Assembly: GCF_009749465.1 (NCBI RefSeq)
Contig: NZ_WBIS01000014.1
Span: 1-48,987 of the forward strand
DNA: 48,987 bases
Direction: 5' to 3'
Origin: Agromyces terreus
GTDB lineage: Bacteria; Actinomycetota; Actinomycetes; Actinomycetales; Microbacteriaceae
Positions 7,539 through 16,012 of the stretch are shown piece by piece. The number at the start of each line of letters is the position of its first letter. Positions within the stretch are counted from its first letter, which is position 1. The position numbers were made by a program, and so were the translations under genes. A model generated the notes under the pieces. It did not search any database and had not been told where the DNA came from. It saw only the letters and a program-made list of their open reading frames with translations.

Positions 7539-8222
7539 TCAGGCCTCGGGGACGCCGCCGGGCTCGCGGCGCTCGGCGCGCTGCTCGCGGATGCGTCGCA
7601 CGACGAGCACGGCGAGGCCGACGGCGATCGCCCCGTAGACGAGGTAGTCGAGGTACTGGAGCCAGTGGTCGAGCGCCTCGTGCTGGGTGCCGAGCGCCGC
7701 GCCGACGCCGATGAGGAGCGAATTCCACGCGGTCGAGCCGAGCGCCGTGAAGAGCACGAACGTGAGCAGCGGCATCCGGTCGGCTCCGGCGGGGAGTGAG
7801 ATGAGGCTGCGCACGCCCGGGATCATGCGACCGAACAGCACCGACCATCGCCCGTACCGGTGGAACCACTCGGCGCCGCGCTCGAGGTCGGTGCGGCTGA
7901 CGAGGCGGGTCCACGCGATCCAGTCGACGGCCCGCCGGATGCCGATGGCCGCGCCGAGCCCGTAGAGCAGCAGCGCGCCCAGCACCGAGGCCACGGTCGA
8001 CCAGACGATGAGCCATCCGAGATGCAGGTCGCCCGACTGGCTGAGGTACCCGGCGAACGGCAGGATCACCTCGCTCGGGATCGGCGGGATGAGCACCTCG
8101 AGGAACACCAGCAGCCCGACCCCGACGTCGCCGAGCGCGTTCAGGATGTCGGCGGCGAAGCCGGTGAGCCCCGTGAAGCCGTGGTCGGCGGCTTCGAGGG
8201 GAACGGTCGTCAGGGGAGTCAT
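7539..8222 (-). CDS. DedA-family membrane protein
   Basis: The 227-residue protein has the DedA/SNARE-associated pattern. It contains LLVFLEVLIPPIPSEVILPFAGYL (the E-xx-xPP-xPxE-xxLP re-entrant motif), GALLLYGLGAAIG, and FHRYGRWSVLFGRMIPGVRSLISLPAGADRM with the conserved F/GR-xxPxxR segment. Then come FTALGSTAWNSLLIGVGAALG and a last helix. DedA proteins are membrane transporters or scramblases needed for envelope homeostasis, and some recycle undecaprenyl phosphate. The substrate here cannot be told from sequence. It is transcribed alone. Confidence 0.92.
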   Translation of the reverse strand: MTPLTTVPLEAADHGFTGLTGFAADILNALGDVGVGLLVFLEVLIPPIPSEVILPFAGYLSQSGDLHLGWLIVWSTVASVLGALLLYGLGAAIGIRRAVDWIAWTRLVSRTDLERGAEWFHRYGRWSVLFGRMIPGVRSLISLPAGADRMPLLTFVLFTALGSTAWNSLLIGVGAALGTQHEALDHWLQYLDYLVYGAIAVGLAVLVVRRIREQRAERREPGGVPEA

Positions 8223-8355
8223 GCGGCTCCGATGGTCGGCGGTGCTGGAATCGTCGGCTCGGCCACGATATCGCGCGAGGGTGAACGGATGCTGGATCGT
8301 CGCCCGGAGAGCGGATGCCTCGGCCGCACCTGCCCGGGTCGGCTAGCATTCCGGC

Positions 8356-8583
8356 ATGACCGATCAGACCCCGATCGACGACGTCTCCGTCGGCGGCGAG
8401 GCGATCCGCCTCGGGCAGTTCCTGAAGTTCGCCGGCATCCTCGACACGGGCGGCGACGTCAAGACGGTCATCGCCGATGGGCTGGTCGACGTGAACGGCG
8501 AGGTCGACCGGCGCCGCGGTCGGCAACTGCAGCAGGGCGACGTCGTCGGTTTCGAGGGGCGCCGCTTCCGCGTCTGCCCGTAG
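8356..8583 (+). CDS. Small S4-domain RNA-binding protein
   Basis: The 75-residue protein is little more than one S4 domain: IRLGQFLKFAGILDTGGDVKTVIADGLVDVNGEVDRRRGRQLQQGDVV, with the characteristic Lys-Phe-hydrophobic start and the VNGEVxxRRGRxL loop that contacts RNA. It resembles the YbcJ/YaaA group, whose RNA target is unclear (ribosome assembly or recycling is suspected for relatives). It is divergent from dedA with a gap of about 130 bases that should hold both promoters. No ribosome site is obvious before the ATG. Confidence 0.88.
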   Translation: MTDQTPIDDVSVGGEAIRLGQFLKFAGILDTGGDVKTVIADGLVDVNGEVDRRRGRQLQQGDVVGFEGRRFRVCP

Positions 8584-8621
8584 GGTTCGCCGGTCGGCCC
8601 CAGACGGTGTTGCCGACACTG

Positions 8622-8666
8622 CCGGCATCCGCCCGTCCGGCATCCGCCCATCCGGCATCCGCCCGG
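8622..8666. repeat. Three 15-bp tandem repeats
   Basis: CCGGCATCCGCCCGT, CCGGCATCCGCCCAT and CCGGCATCCGCCCGG follow one another at 8622-8636, 8637-8651 and 8652-8666, in the gap before the hydrolase gene. Each holds the GGCATCCG octamer that is abundant throughout the window. Confidence 0.85.
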
Positions 8667-8743
8667 GCGCCTTGGCAGGAATTGCGCCCGCCGTGTCCGT
8701 CGAGGGCCTGTGCCCGGCCGGCGCCCGCGTCGAGGATGGTGCC

Positions 8744-9607
8744 ATGCCCGAAACCACCGAGACGAACGTGTCGCGCACCGAGATCGACGTCCACGGCCGC
8801 AGCGCCAGCTACCTGACCGCCGGGTCGGGCGGACCGGCCCTTTTACTCCTCCACGGCACCTACTGGAGCCGGGTCTGGCAGCCGGTGATCCCGGCACTGG
8901 CCGATGCCGGGCTCCGGCCGATCGCGGTCGACCTGCCGGGGCTCGGACGCTCCGAGGGCGAACTCGCGCTCGAGACCGCCACGGTGCCCGCGCTCGCGGA
9001 CTGGGTGACGAGGTTCGTCTCGGCGCTCGGCCTCACCGGCCCGATCGTCGTCGTGGGCCACGACATCGGCGGCGCGATCGCGCAGCACCTCGTCGTGCAC
9101 GGCGGCGTCGAGGCATCCGCTCTCGTGCTGGCCAACTCGGTCACCTACGATTCGTGGCCCGTGCCCGGCGTCGCGCGGTTCCGCGACCCCGACGTGGTCG
9201 CGGCCACGACCGCCGAGGAGGTGCTCGCCGCCCGCCGGCAGTCGGTGACGACGGCGCTCGCCGGGGCGGCGACCGACGACCTCGTCGCCGAGTACGTCGA
9301 CCCGTGGACGCAGGCCCACGTCCGTCGCTCGTGGATGGCCATGGCCGGCGCGGCCGACAGCCGCTTCACGCTCGACCTCGTTCCCGGCCTGCGGCGGTCC
9401 GCGCTTCCGAAGCTCCTGATCTGGGGAGAGGACGACGGCTTCCAGGAGGTGCACCACGCCGAGCGGTTCGCGGCGGAGATGCCGCGCACCGAGCTGGTCC
9501 GCATCCCCGCCGCGGGCCACATCCCGATGGAGAACGCCCCCGAGCTGGTCGCCGACGCGCTGATCGACTTCGTCGCGCGCGAGGTTCCGCGCTCGTCGCC
9601 GGCCTGA
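8744..9607 (+). CDS. Alpha/beta hydrolase with Asp nucleophile (epoxide hydrolase/dehalogenase-like)
   Basis: The 287-residue protein has HGTYWSRVW (oxyanion region, about residue 37), DLPGLGRSEG, the nucleophile elbow VVGHDIGGAIAQHL with Asp107, IWGEDDGF with the acid, and AAGHIPMENAPE with the catalytic His. An Asp rather than Ser in the elbow is the mark of epoxide hydrolases, haloalkane dehalogenases and fluoroacetate dehalogenases, which form an ester with the substrate. The exact substrate cannot be told. The start at 8744 is preferred because GAGGA lies upstream and the frame before it is repeat-derived. No operon partner is seen; the IclR gene is convergent. Confidence 0.85.
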   Translation: MPETTETNVSRTEIDVHGRSASYLTAGSGGPALLLLHGTYWSRVWQPVIPALADAGLRPIAVDLPGLGRSEGELALETATVPALADWVTRFVSALGLTGPIVVVGHDIGGAIAQHLVVHGGVEASALVLANSVTYDSWPVPGVARFRDPDVVAATTAEEVLAARRQSVTTALAGAATDDLVAEYVDPWTQAHVRRSWMAMAGAADSRFTLDLVPGLRRSALPKLLIWGEDDGFQEVHHAERFAAEMPRTELVRIPAAGHIPMENAPELVADALIDFVAREVPRSSPA

Positions 9608-9637
9608 GCGGCGGATGCCCCGAGCGGATGCCGCTGA

Positions 9638-10417
9638 TCAGCGCCCGCCGATGCGCCGCGCGAGGGTCGACGCTGCGTCGAGCACCGTCGCCGCGACGCG
9701 CTCGCGCAACTCGGGCGCGGCATCGTCGGGGAACGTGACCGCGATCGCCGCGGCCGGCCATCCGAGGTGGTCCACGACGGCGGCGCCGGCCGAGGCGAGC
9801 CCGGGCGTCACCTCGCCGTCCTCGGCAGCCCACCTGTGGGCGCGCACCTCGGCGAGCACCCGCTTCAGGCGTCCGTACGTCCACTCCGCGGCATCCGCTT
9901 CAGCCGACGGATGCCTCGACGCGAACGCCGCGCGATCGGGATACAGCGCCCGCAACTGCGCCGGGGGCAGCTCGGCGAGCATCGCGCGACCCGTCGCGGT
10001 GAGGTGGGCGGGCAGCCGCACGCCGACGTCGGTCACGAGCGACGGCCGCCGCGGCGCGCGCTCCTCGACGAGGTAGAGCACGTCTCGGCCGTGCAGCACG
10101 GCGAGGTGCCCGCTCTCGCCGAGCCGGTCGACGAGGGACGCGACGAGCGGCCGTCCCAGCCTGGCGAGCGGCTGCTGGCGGCTGAACCCGCTCGAGAGCT
10201 CGAACGCGGCGACGCCGAGCCCGTAGCGCCGTTCCTCGGGGAGGTGCACGACGAAGCCGCGTTCGGCCATGACGGCGAGCAGGTGGTAGACCGTCGATCG
10301 CGGGATGCCGAGCGACTGCGAGATCGTCGCGGCCGGGACCGGCCCGCGCTGCGCCGCGAGATGGCTGAGGATCGCGAGGGTCTGGTCGGCGGCGGGCACC
10401 TTCGAGGTCGTGTCCAC
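9638..10417 (-). CDS. hutR: IclR-family regulator of histidine utilisation (HutR-like)
   Basis: The 259-residue protein has an N-terminal winged helix-turn-helix (LAILSHLAAQRGPVPAATISQSLGIPRSTVYHLLAVMAERGFV) and a C-terminal IclR effector domain (LARLGRPLVASLVDRLGESGHLAVLHG, TATGRAMLAELPP, GLASAGAAVVDHLGWPAAAIAVTFP). It is divergent from hutH with a 91-base gap, and a 16-bp palindrome in that gap recurs before hutU and the hutG candidate. Control of histidine degradation, with histidine or urocanate as likely effector, is inferred from this context and from the known IclR-type HutR of corynebacteria. GTG 10417 follows CAGGAGC. The ORF is open to 10714, but that part overlaps hutH. Confidence 0.87.
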   Translation of the reverse strand: MDTTSKVPAADQTLAILSHLAAQRGPVPAATISQSLGIPRSTVYHLLAVMAERGFVVHLPEERRYGLGVAAFELSSGFSRQQPLARLGRPLVASLVDRLGESGHLAVLHGRDVLYLVEERAPRRPSLVTDVGVRLPAHLTATGRAMLAELPPAQLRALYPDRAAFASRHPSAEADAAEWTYGRLKRVLAEVRAHRWAAEDGEVTPGLASAGAAVVDHLGWPAAAIAVTFPDDAAPELRERVAATVLDAASTLARRIGGR

Positions 10418-10438
10418 GTTGCTCCTGCCCGGATCCTC

Positions 10439-10454
10439 GTCTGGGATCCCGGAC
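10439..10454. promoter_or_regulatory. Predicted HutR operator, site 1 (hutR/hutH)
   Basis: GTCTGGGATCCCGGAC is a 16-bp palindrome with one mismatched pair. It lies 54 bases before the hutH ATG and 21 bases before the hutR start, so it could control both. The same sequence with one change recurs at 14172-14187, and with another at 43557-43572. Confidence 0.82.
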
Positions 10455-10508
10455 GCCAGCGTACTCCCAGCCGTTCTCGGAATCCGGTCCACCCACTGGA
10501 ATGGGAGC

Positions 10509-12242
10509 ATGAGCACCCCCACGCCCTCGCACGCGACCGACGCGACCGTCCTGAACGCCGCCGTCCCGAACGCCGCAGCCGACCGCCCCGCCGCGGTCAC
10601 CGTGGGCCTCGGGCCGCTGAGCATCGCCGACGTCGTCGCGGTCGCCCGGCACGGGGCATCCGTCGTGCTCGACCCGACCGCACTCGACGAGGTGGACCGC
10701 AGCCGCGCGATCATCGAGGGCCTCGCCGCCGACCCCGAGCCGCACTACGGCATCTCGACGGGGTTCGGCGCGCTCGCGACGACGTTCATCGCGGAGGACC
10801 GCCGCGCGCAACTGCAGGCGAGCCTCGTGCGCTCGCACGCCGCCGGATCGGGCGCCGAGGTCGAGGCCGAGGTCGTGCGCGCCCTCATGCTGCTGCGCCT
10901 GTCGACGCTCATGACCGGCCGCACGGGCGTGCGTCGCGTGACCGCCGAGACGTACGCGGCGATCCTGAACGCGGGCATCACCCCCGTCGTGCGCGAGTAC
11001 GGGTCGCTCGGCTGCTCGGGCGACCTCGCCCCGCTCGCGCACTGCGCCCTCGTGGCGATGGGCGAAGGCGAGGCCCGGGTGCTCGCCCTCGCCGGCACCT
11101 CCGCTCGAGTTGCCGGATTCGGAGATTCGGGCGACACGCCGACCCTCGACCCTGAAAGCACGGCGCGCCGCCCAAATCTCCGAAACGGGCAACCCTCCAC
11201 GGGCGAGATGATCCCCGCCGCCGAAGCCCTCGCCGCCGCCGGCATCGCCCCGCTCCGCCTCGGCGAGAAGGAGGGCCTCGCCCTCATCAACGGCACCGAC
11301 GGCATGCTCGGCATGCTGGCCCTCGCGATCGACGACCTGCGGATGCTGCTGAGCACCGCGGATGTCGCCGCCGCCATGAGCGTCGAGGGCCTCATGGGCA
11401 CCGACGCCGTGTTCGCCGAAGACCTGCACCGGCTGCGCCCTCAGCAGGGCCAGGCCGTCTCGGCGGCGAACCTTCGCAACCTGCTCGCCGGCTCCCCCAT
11501 CGTCGCGAGCCACAAGGGGCCGGAATGCACCCGCGTGCAGGACGCCTACTCGCTGCGCTGCGCCCCCCAGGTGCACGGCGCCGCACGCGACACGCTCGAG
11601 CACGCGGCATCCGTCGCCGACGCCGAACTCGCGAGCGCCGTCGACAACCCGGTGCTCACGCTCGACGGCCGCGTCGAGTCGAACGGCAACTTCCACGGCG
11701 CCCCGGTCGCGTACGTGCTCGACTTCCTCGCGATCGCGGTGGCGGATGTCGCGTCGATGAGCGAACGGCGAACCGACCGGTTCCTCGACCGGGCGCGCAA
11801 CCAGGGCCTGCCGCCGTTCCTCGCGCACGAGGTCGGCGTGGACTCGGGGCTCATGATCGCCCAGTACACCGCCGCGGGCATCGTCTCGGAGTTGAAGCGG
11901 CTCGCGGTCCCGGCATCCGTCGACTCGATCCCCTCGTCGGCCATGCAGGAGGACCACGTGTCGATGGGCTGGGCCGCGGCCCGCAAACTGCGTCGCGCGA
12001 TCGACGGCCTCACGCGCGTGCTCGCGATCGAGGTCATGACCGCGGCCCGCGGACTCGCGATGCGCGCGCCCCTCGAACCCGGCCCCGCCACCGGTGCGGT
12101 CGTGTCGCTCGTCGCGGGGGTCGGCGCGGTTCCGGGGCCCGACCGGTTCCTCTCCCCCGAGATCGAGGCGATCACCGCGCTCGTGGAGTCCGGCGAGGTG
12201 CGCGAGCGCGCCGCGGCCGCGCTCGCTGCACCGATCGGCTGA
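10509..12242 (+). CDS. hutH: Histidine ammonia-lyase
   Basis: It converts L-histidine to urocanate and ammonia in the cytoplasm, the first step of histidine breakdown. The MIO prosthetic-group motif GSLGCSGDLAPLAHC lies at about residues 165-179, with the cyclising tripeptide Cys169-Ser-Gly as in other actinobacterial enzymes. Other family segments are YGISTGFGALA, LGEKEGLALINGTDGMLG, QDAYSLRCAPQVHGA, NGNFHGAPVAY and MQEDHVSMGW. At 577 residues it is about 60 longer than usual. Roughly 25 extra residues are at the N terminus and about 40 (around 192-232) come from a palindromic insertion between the MIO loop and the PAAEAL segment. The frame stays open, so activity is plausible but should be tested. 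Confidence 0.95.
   Translation: MSTPTPSHATDATVLNAAVPNAAADRPAAVTVGLGPLSIADVVAVARHGASVVLDPTALDEVDRSRAIIEGLAADPEPHYGISTGFGALATTFIAEDRRAQLQASLVRSHAAGSGAEVEAEVVRALMLLRLSTLMTGRTGVRRVTAETYAAILNAGITPVVREYGSLGCSGDLAPLAHCALVAMGEGEARVLALAGTSARVAGFGDSGDTPTLDPESTARRPNLRNGQPSTGEMIPAAEALAAAGIAPLRLGEKEGLALINGTDGMLGMLALAIDDLRMLLSTADVAAAMSVEGLMGTDAVFAEDLHRLRPQQGQAVSAANLRNLLAGSPIVASHKGPECTRVQDAYSLRCAPQVHGAARDTLEHAASVADAELASAVDNPVLTLDGRVESNGNFHGAPVAYVLDFLAIAVADVASMSERRTDRFLDRARNQGLPPFLAHEVGVDSGLMIAQYTAAGIVSELKRLAVPASVDSIPSSAMQEDHVSMGWAAARKLRRAIDGLTRVLAIEVMTAARGLAMRAPLEPGPATGAVVSLVAGVGAVPGPDRFLSPEIEAITALVESGEVRERAAAALAAPIG
11109..11193. repeat. Imperfect 25-bp inverted repeat inside hutH
   Basis: The arms at 11109-11133 and 11169-11193 match at 22 of 25 positions, around a 35-base centre. 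Both contain a TTCGGAGATT-type core. The element is in frame and encodes residues absent from ordinary histidine ammonia-lyases, so it looks like inserted repeat DNA. Confidence 0.85.
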
Positions 12243-12292
12243 CCTCCCGCGCGCCGTCGGCTGCCCGTTCGCGCAGTCCCCGCGACGAGCCG

Positions 12293-12322
12293 CCCCGAAC
12301 GGGGTGCACACGCCCGAACGGG
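12293..12322 (+). other. Two adjacent small hairpins in the leader of the M23 gene
   Basis: CCCCGAACGGGG (12293-12304) and CCCGAACGGG (12313-12322) can form two short stem-loops, about 75-100 bases before the start codon of the endopeptidase. They may be part of a structured 5' leader. I could not match them to a known riboswitch class. Confidence 0.35.
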
Positions 12323-12394
12323 TGGTTGTGCCCCACCCCGCCCGGTGCCAGACTGAGACCGGTCGGTGCCACTCCGGCAGCACGAACGGAACAG

Positions 12395-13888
12395 ATGACG
12401 ACGCCAGGTTCTCGCTTCTTGTCACCTCGCGCACACGCTGCGCGCAGGGGTCGCCGCGCCAGCCTCGCAGCATCCGGCCTCGCGGTGGTCCTGCTCGTCG
12501 GACTCGTGGGCGCGAACCCGTCGTACGCCGAAGAGGGCGATCCCGCTGCCGACAGCTCCGCGACGGCGACGCCGACGCCCGCCACCGAGGCGCCGCCGAC
12601 CGAAGAGCCCCCGACCGAGTCGCCCGCGCCGAGCACGCCGCCGGCCACGACGCCGCCTCCGACCACCACGCCGACGCCCACGCCCACACCGACACCGACG
12701 CCCACGCCCACTCCCACGCCGAAGCCGACGCCGCCACCGACGACGCCGCCTCCGACCAGCACGCCGGCGCCGACCGAGACGCCCGCGCCGGCACCGCCGA
12801 CCGAGACGCCCGCGCCGACGCCTTCCGCCACCCCGACGCCTTCTGCCACGCCCGCGGCCCCGCAGGCCCCGGTCGTCTTCCAGGGCGACGGACCCTTCGT
12901 CCGGGTCGTCTCGGGTGTGAACCGCGACATCACGTCGCTGCTCGGAGCCCGCACCGCGATCGACCGCGCGACCCGCGAGGTGCGCACCGCCGAGACGGCG
13001 GTCGCCGACGCCAAGTCGACCCGCGAGGTCGCCCGCTCGCTCGCCCGTGAGGCCGACGCCGTCGCCGAGAGCGCACGCGCCGAAGCGGATGCCGCAGCAC
13101 GCACCTACTTCGCCGCGGCGAACGGCAGCGGCGACACGTCCACCTCGCTCGACGCCGCCTTCGGCGCGGGCAAAGACCTGCTTGCCGGGCTCAGCGGCAT
13201 GGCGAGGGTCTCCCAGATCGCGGGCGACGCCGCCGCGCTCGAGAAGATCGCCGCCGCCCGCGACGACGAGGCCGACGCGGCCGAAGAGGCCGCCGACGCG
13301 GCCTGGGCCGCCGCCGAAGACGTCCCCGTCGACGCCCGCGAAGACGACCTCGGAGACGCCGAGCGCGCCCTCGCGGCCGCTCGCTCCAATATGAAGGGCC
13401 TGCAGGCGAAGGCCGCGGCCAGCAGCATCGCCGTGATCGACACGCTGCCCGCCGATTCGGGCCAGCTGAGCGATCAGGGCTGGTCGCAGCCGGTCGCCGG
13501 GCACCTCACCGACGGCTTCGGCCCCCGCCCGAACAAGCCCATCGCCGGCGTCAACGAGTTCCACCGCGGAACCGACGTCGCCGCCTCCTGCAAGTCCCCC
13601 GTCTTCGCCGCGACCGGCGGCGTCGTCGTCGAGGCGCGCGCCGACGGCAGCTACGGCAACTGGATCCTCCTCGACCACGGCTCGGGCGTCTCGACCGGAT
13701 ACGCCCACCTCATCGACGGCGGCATCCTCGTGAGCCCCGGCGAGTCGGTCGCCGCCGGCCAGCTCGTCGGCATGGTCGGCAGCACGGGCGCCTCCACCGG
13801 CTGCCATCTCCACTTCGAGGTGCGCCTCGGCGGGGTCGCCGTCGACGCCCGCCCGTTCATGGCGGCCCGCGGCATCGCCCTCGGCTGA
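12395..13888 (+). CDS. Secreted M23 (LytM-type) peptidoglycan endopeptidase
   Basis: The 497-residue protein begins with an Arg-rich region and a signal peptide ([24 protein letters not shown]). A long Pro/Thr linker made of TP repeats follows (about residues 50-130), probably a cell-wall spanner. Next is an Ala/Asp/Glu-rich coiled coil (about 165-345) and a C-terminal M23 domain. The zinc ligands are seen as FHRGTDVA (His390, Asp394) and CHLHFEV (His473), with [20 protein letters not shown] between. M23 enzymes cut peptide cross-links in the wall. It lies between hutH and hutU although it has no role in histidine breakdown. A 152-base gap before it should hold its own promoter. Confidence 0.9.
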   Translation: MTTPGSRFLSPRAHAARRGRRASLAASGLAVVLLVGLVGANPSYAEEGDPAADSSATATPTPATEAPPTEEPPTESPAPSTPPATTPPPTTTPTPTPTPTPTPTPTPTPKPTPPPTTPPPTSTPAPTETPAPAPPTETPAPTPSATPTPSATPAAPQAPVVFQGDGPFVRVVSGVNRDITSLLGARTAIDRATREVRTAETAVADAKSTREVARSLAREADAVAESARAEADAAARTYFAAANGSGDTSTSLDAAFGAGKDLLAGLSGMARVSQIAGDAAALEKIAAARDDEADAAEEAADAAWAAAEDVPVDAREDDLGDAERALAAARSNMKGLQAKAAASSIAVIDTLPADSGQLSDQGWSQPVAGHLTDGFGPRPNKPIAGVNEFHRGTDVAASCKSPVFAATGGVVVEARADGSYGNWILLDHGSGVSTGYAHLIDGGILVSPGESVAAGQLVGMVGSTGASTGCHLHFEVRLGGVAVDARPFMAARGIALG

Positions 13889-14153
13889 CCCGCGCGCCTC
13901 CCCGCCTCCGCGCCTCTCCGCGCCTCCCCGCCTCTCCGCCTCTCCGTGCCTCCCCGCCTCCGCGCTACCCAGCGGTTCAGCGCCTCCCTGCCTCCCCGCC
14001 TCCGCACCCATCTGAGATGCAGGAAACGGGGCGCCATCCCCTCCTCACAGCGGGGATGCCTCCTCGTTTCCTGCATCTCGAACCCTCCCGCGCCGCTCAG
14101 CCGACCTGCATCTCGAACCTCCCGCGCCGCTCAGCCCACCTGCATCTCGAACG
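13889..14153. repeat. Repeat-rich intergenic block before hutU
   Basis: Three kinds of repeat fill this gap. At 13889-14010 there is a C-rich polypyrimidine tract of CGCCTCC/CTCCGC units. At 14014-14079 there is a long hairpin with perfect 15-bp outer arms (GAGATGCAGGAAACG and its complement) and an inner CATCCCC/GGGGATG stem. At 14071-14153 there are two direct copies of a 34-35 base unit starting CTGCATCTCGAAC plus a third partial copy. A hairpin here could end transcription of the M23 gene. No ORF with coding character is present. Confidence 0.85.
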
Positions 14154-14171
14154 AGCGGCCGTCCGCTGGTC

Positions 14172-14187
14172 GTCTGGGATACCGGAC
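14172..14187. promoter_or_regulatory. Predicted HutR operator, site 2 (hutU)
   Basis: GTCTGGGATACCGGAC differs by one base from the site before hutH and lies 54 bases before the hutU ATG, the same distance as there. This suggests that hutUI has its own regulated promoter after the repeat block. Confidence 0.82.
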
Positions 14188-14241
14188 GGCTGCGCCGAGG
14201 CATCCGTTGTCGACGCTCCACCCGTGGTGTGGGATCGGATC

Positions 14242-16008
14242 ATGACCGACGCATCGACCCTCGCGACCTCAGACGGCCCCGCCGACTCGGCAACCTCCCC
14301 GTCGCCCGCCCGGGCGCCGCACGGCCCGCGCCCGGTGCGCGCCGCCCGCGGCACGACCCTCACCGCGAAGAGCTGGCAGACCGAGGCGCCCCTGCGCATG
14401 CTCAAGAACAACCTCGACCCCGAGGTCGCCGAGCGGCCCGACGATCTCGTCGTCTACGGCGGAACGGGCAAGGCGGCCCGCAACTGGGAGGCCTTCGACG
14501 CGATCGTGCGCACGCTCGAGGGACTCGAGGCCGACGAGACGCTGCTCGTGCAGTCGGGCAAGCCGGTCGGCGTCTTCCGCACGCACGAGTGGGCGCCGCG
14601 CGTGCTCATCGCCAACTCGAACCTCGTGGGCGACTGGGCGACGTGGCCCGAGTTCCGCCGTCTCGAGCAGCAGGGCCTCACGATGTACGGCCAGATGACG
14701 GCCGGCTCGTGGATCTACATCGGCACGCAGGGCATCCTGCAGGGCACGTACGAGACGTTCGGCGCGATCGCGCGCGCCCTCGCCGCCCGTGAGGGCGGGC
14801 CGTACGAACACAGTGGCGGAACGCTCGCGGGCACCCTGACCCTGACCGGCGGATGCGGCGGCATGGGCGGCGCCCAGCCCCTCGCGGTCACCATGAACGA
14901 GGGCGTCGCGCTCATCGTCGACGTCGACGAGACCCGTCTCGCGCGCCGCGTCGAGCACGGCTACCTCGACGAGTTCACGACCGACCTCGACGACGCGATC
15001 GCCCGCGTCCTGGCCGCGAAGGCGTCGCGCACGCCGCTTTCGGTCGGCGTCGTCGGCAACGCGGCATCCGTGTTCCCCGAACTGCTGCGCCGCGGCGTGC
15101 CGATCGACATCGTCACCGACCAGACCAGCGCGCACGACCCGCTGAGCTACCTGCCCGAGGGCGTGAGCGTGTCCGAGTGGCATGCGCTCGCGGCATCCGA
15201 CCCCGAGGGCTTCACCGAGCGCGCCCGCGAGTCGATGGCGAAGCAGGTCGAGGCGATGGCGGCGTTCCAGGATGCCGGGGCCGAGGTGTTCGACTACGGC
15301 AACTCGATCCGCCGCGAGGCCGAGCTCGGCGGGCTCGGCCACGACCGGGCGTTCGCGTTCCCCGGCTTCGTGCCCGCCTACATCCGCCCGCTCTTCGCCG
15401 AGGGCAAGGGCCCCTTCCGCTGGGCGGCCCTCTCGGGCGACCCTGCCGACATCGCGGCGACCGACCGGGCGATCCTCGAACTGTTCCCCGACGACGAGCA
15501 CCTGCGCCGCTGGATCACCCAAGCCGGCGAGAAGGTGCATTTCGAGGGGCTGCCCGCGCGCATCTGCTGGCTCGGCTATCAGGAGCGCCACCTCGCGGGC
15601 CTCAGATTCAACGAGATGGTCGCGTCGGGAGAGCTGTCGGCGCCCGTCGTGATCGGGCGCGACCACCTCGACTCGGGCAGCGTCGCGAGCCCGTACCGCG
15701 AGACCGAGGCCATGGCCGACGGATCCGACGCCATCGCCGACTGGCCGCTGCTGAACGCGCTCCTGAACACCGCGTCGGGCGCGACCTGGGTGTCGCTGCA
15801 CCACGGCGGCGGCGTCGGCATCGGGCGCTCGATCCACGCCGGGCAGGTCATCGTCGCCGACGGCACCCCGCTCGCCGCCGAGAAGATCGCCCGCGTGCTC
15901 GTGAACGACCCGGGCACCGGCGTGATGCGCCACGTCGACGCCGGGTACGAACGCGCCCGTGAGGTCGCCGCCGAGCGCGGCCTGCGCGTCCCCATGCAGG
16001 AGGGCTGA
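14242..16008 (+). CDS. hutU: Urocanate hydratase (urocanase)
   Basis: It hydrates urocanate to imidazolonepropionate using tightly bound NAD+ as an electrophile. Family segments are clear throughout: [48 protein letters not shown] (NAD-binding region with the conserved Cys, about residues 203-216), [38 protein letters not shown] and [30 protein letters not shown]. At 588 residues it is about 30 longer than usual because of an Ala/Pro/Ser-rich N-terminal tail. ATG 14242 is used; only weak GGAT precedes it. The stop is four bases before the hutI start and the two form an operon. Confidence 0.97.
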   Translation: MTDASTLATSDGPADSATSPSPARAPHGPRPVRAARGTTLTAKSWQTEAPLRMLKNNLDPEVAERPDDLVVYGGTGKAARNWEAFDAIVRTLEGLEADETLLVQSGKPVGVFRTHEWAPRVLIANSNLVGDWATWPEFRRLEQQGLTMYGQMTAGSWIYIGTQGILQGTYETFGAIARALAAREGGPYEHSGGTLAGTLTLTGGCGGMGGAQPLAVTMNEGVALIVDVDETRLARRVEHGYLDEFTTDLDDAIARVLAAKASRTPLSVGVVGNAASVFPELLRRGVPIDIVTDQTSAHDPLSYLPEGVSVSEWHALAASDPEGFTERARESMAKQVEAMAAFQDAGAEVFDYGNSIRREAELGGLGHDRAFAFPGFVPAYIRPLFAEGKGPFRWAALSGDPADIAATDRAILELFPDDEHLRRWITQAGEKVHFEGLPARICWLGYQERHLAGLRFNEMVASGELSAPVVIGRDHLDSGSVASPYRETEAMADGSDAIADWPLLNALLNTASGATWVSLHHGGGVGIGRSIHAGQVIVADGTPLAAEKIARVLVNDPGTGVMRHVDAGYERAREVAAERGLRVPMQEG

Positions 16009-16012
16009 GCGG

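Noticed and set aside
10990..11040. CSG instead of ASG in the MIO motif of hutH
   Set aside because: A Cys-Ser-Gly tripeptide is normal in actinobacterial histidine ammonia-lyases, so it is not unusual.
9900..12794. Minus-strand ORF of 964 codons opposite hutH
   Set aside because: It overlaps hutH and the IclR gene in wrong frames and has no family motif.
12422..14011. Minus-strand ORF of 529 codons opposite the M23 gene
   Set aside because: It is Gly/Arg-rich shadow of the Pro/Thr repeats. The sense frame has a signal peptide and zinc motifs.
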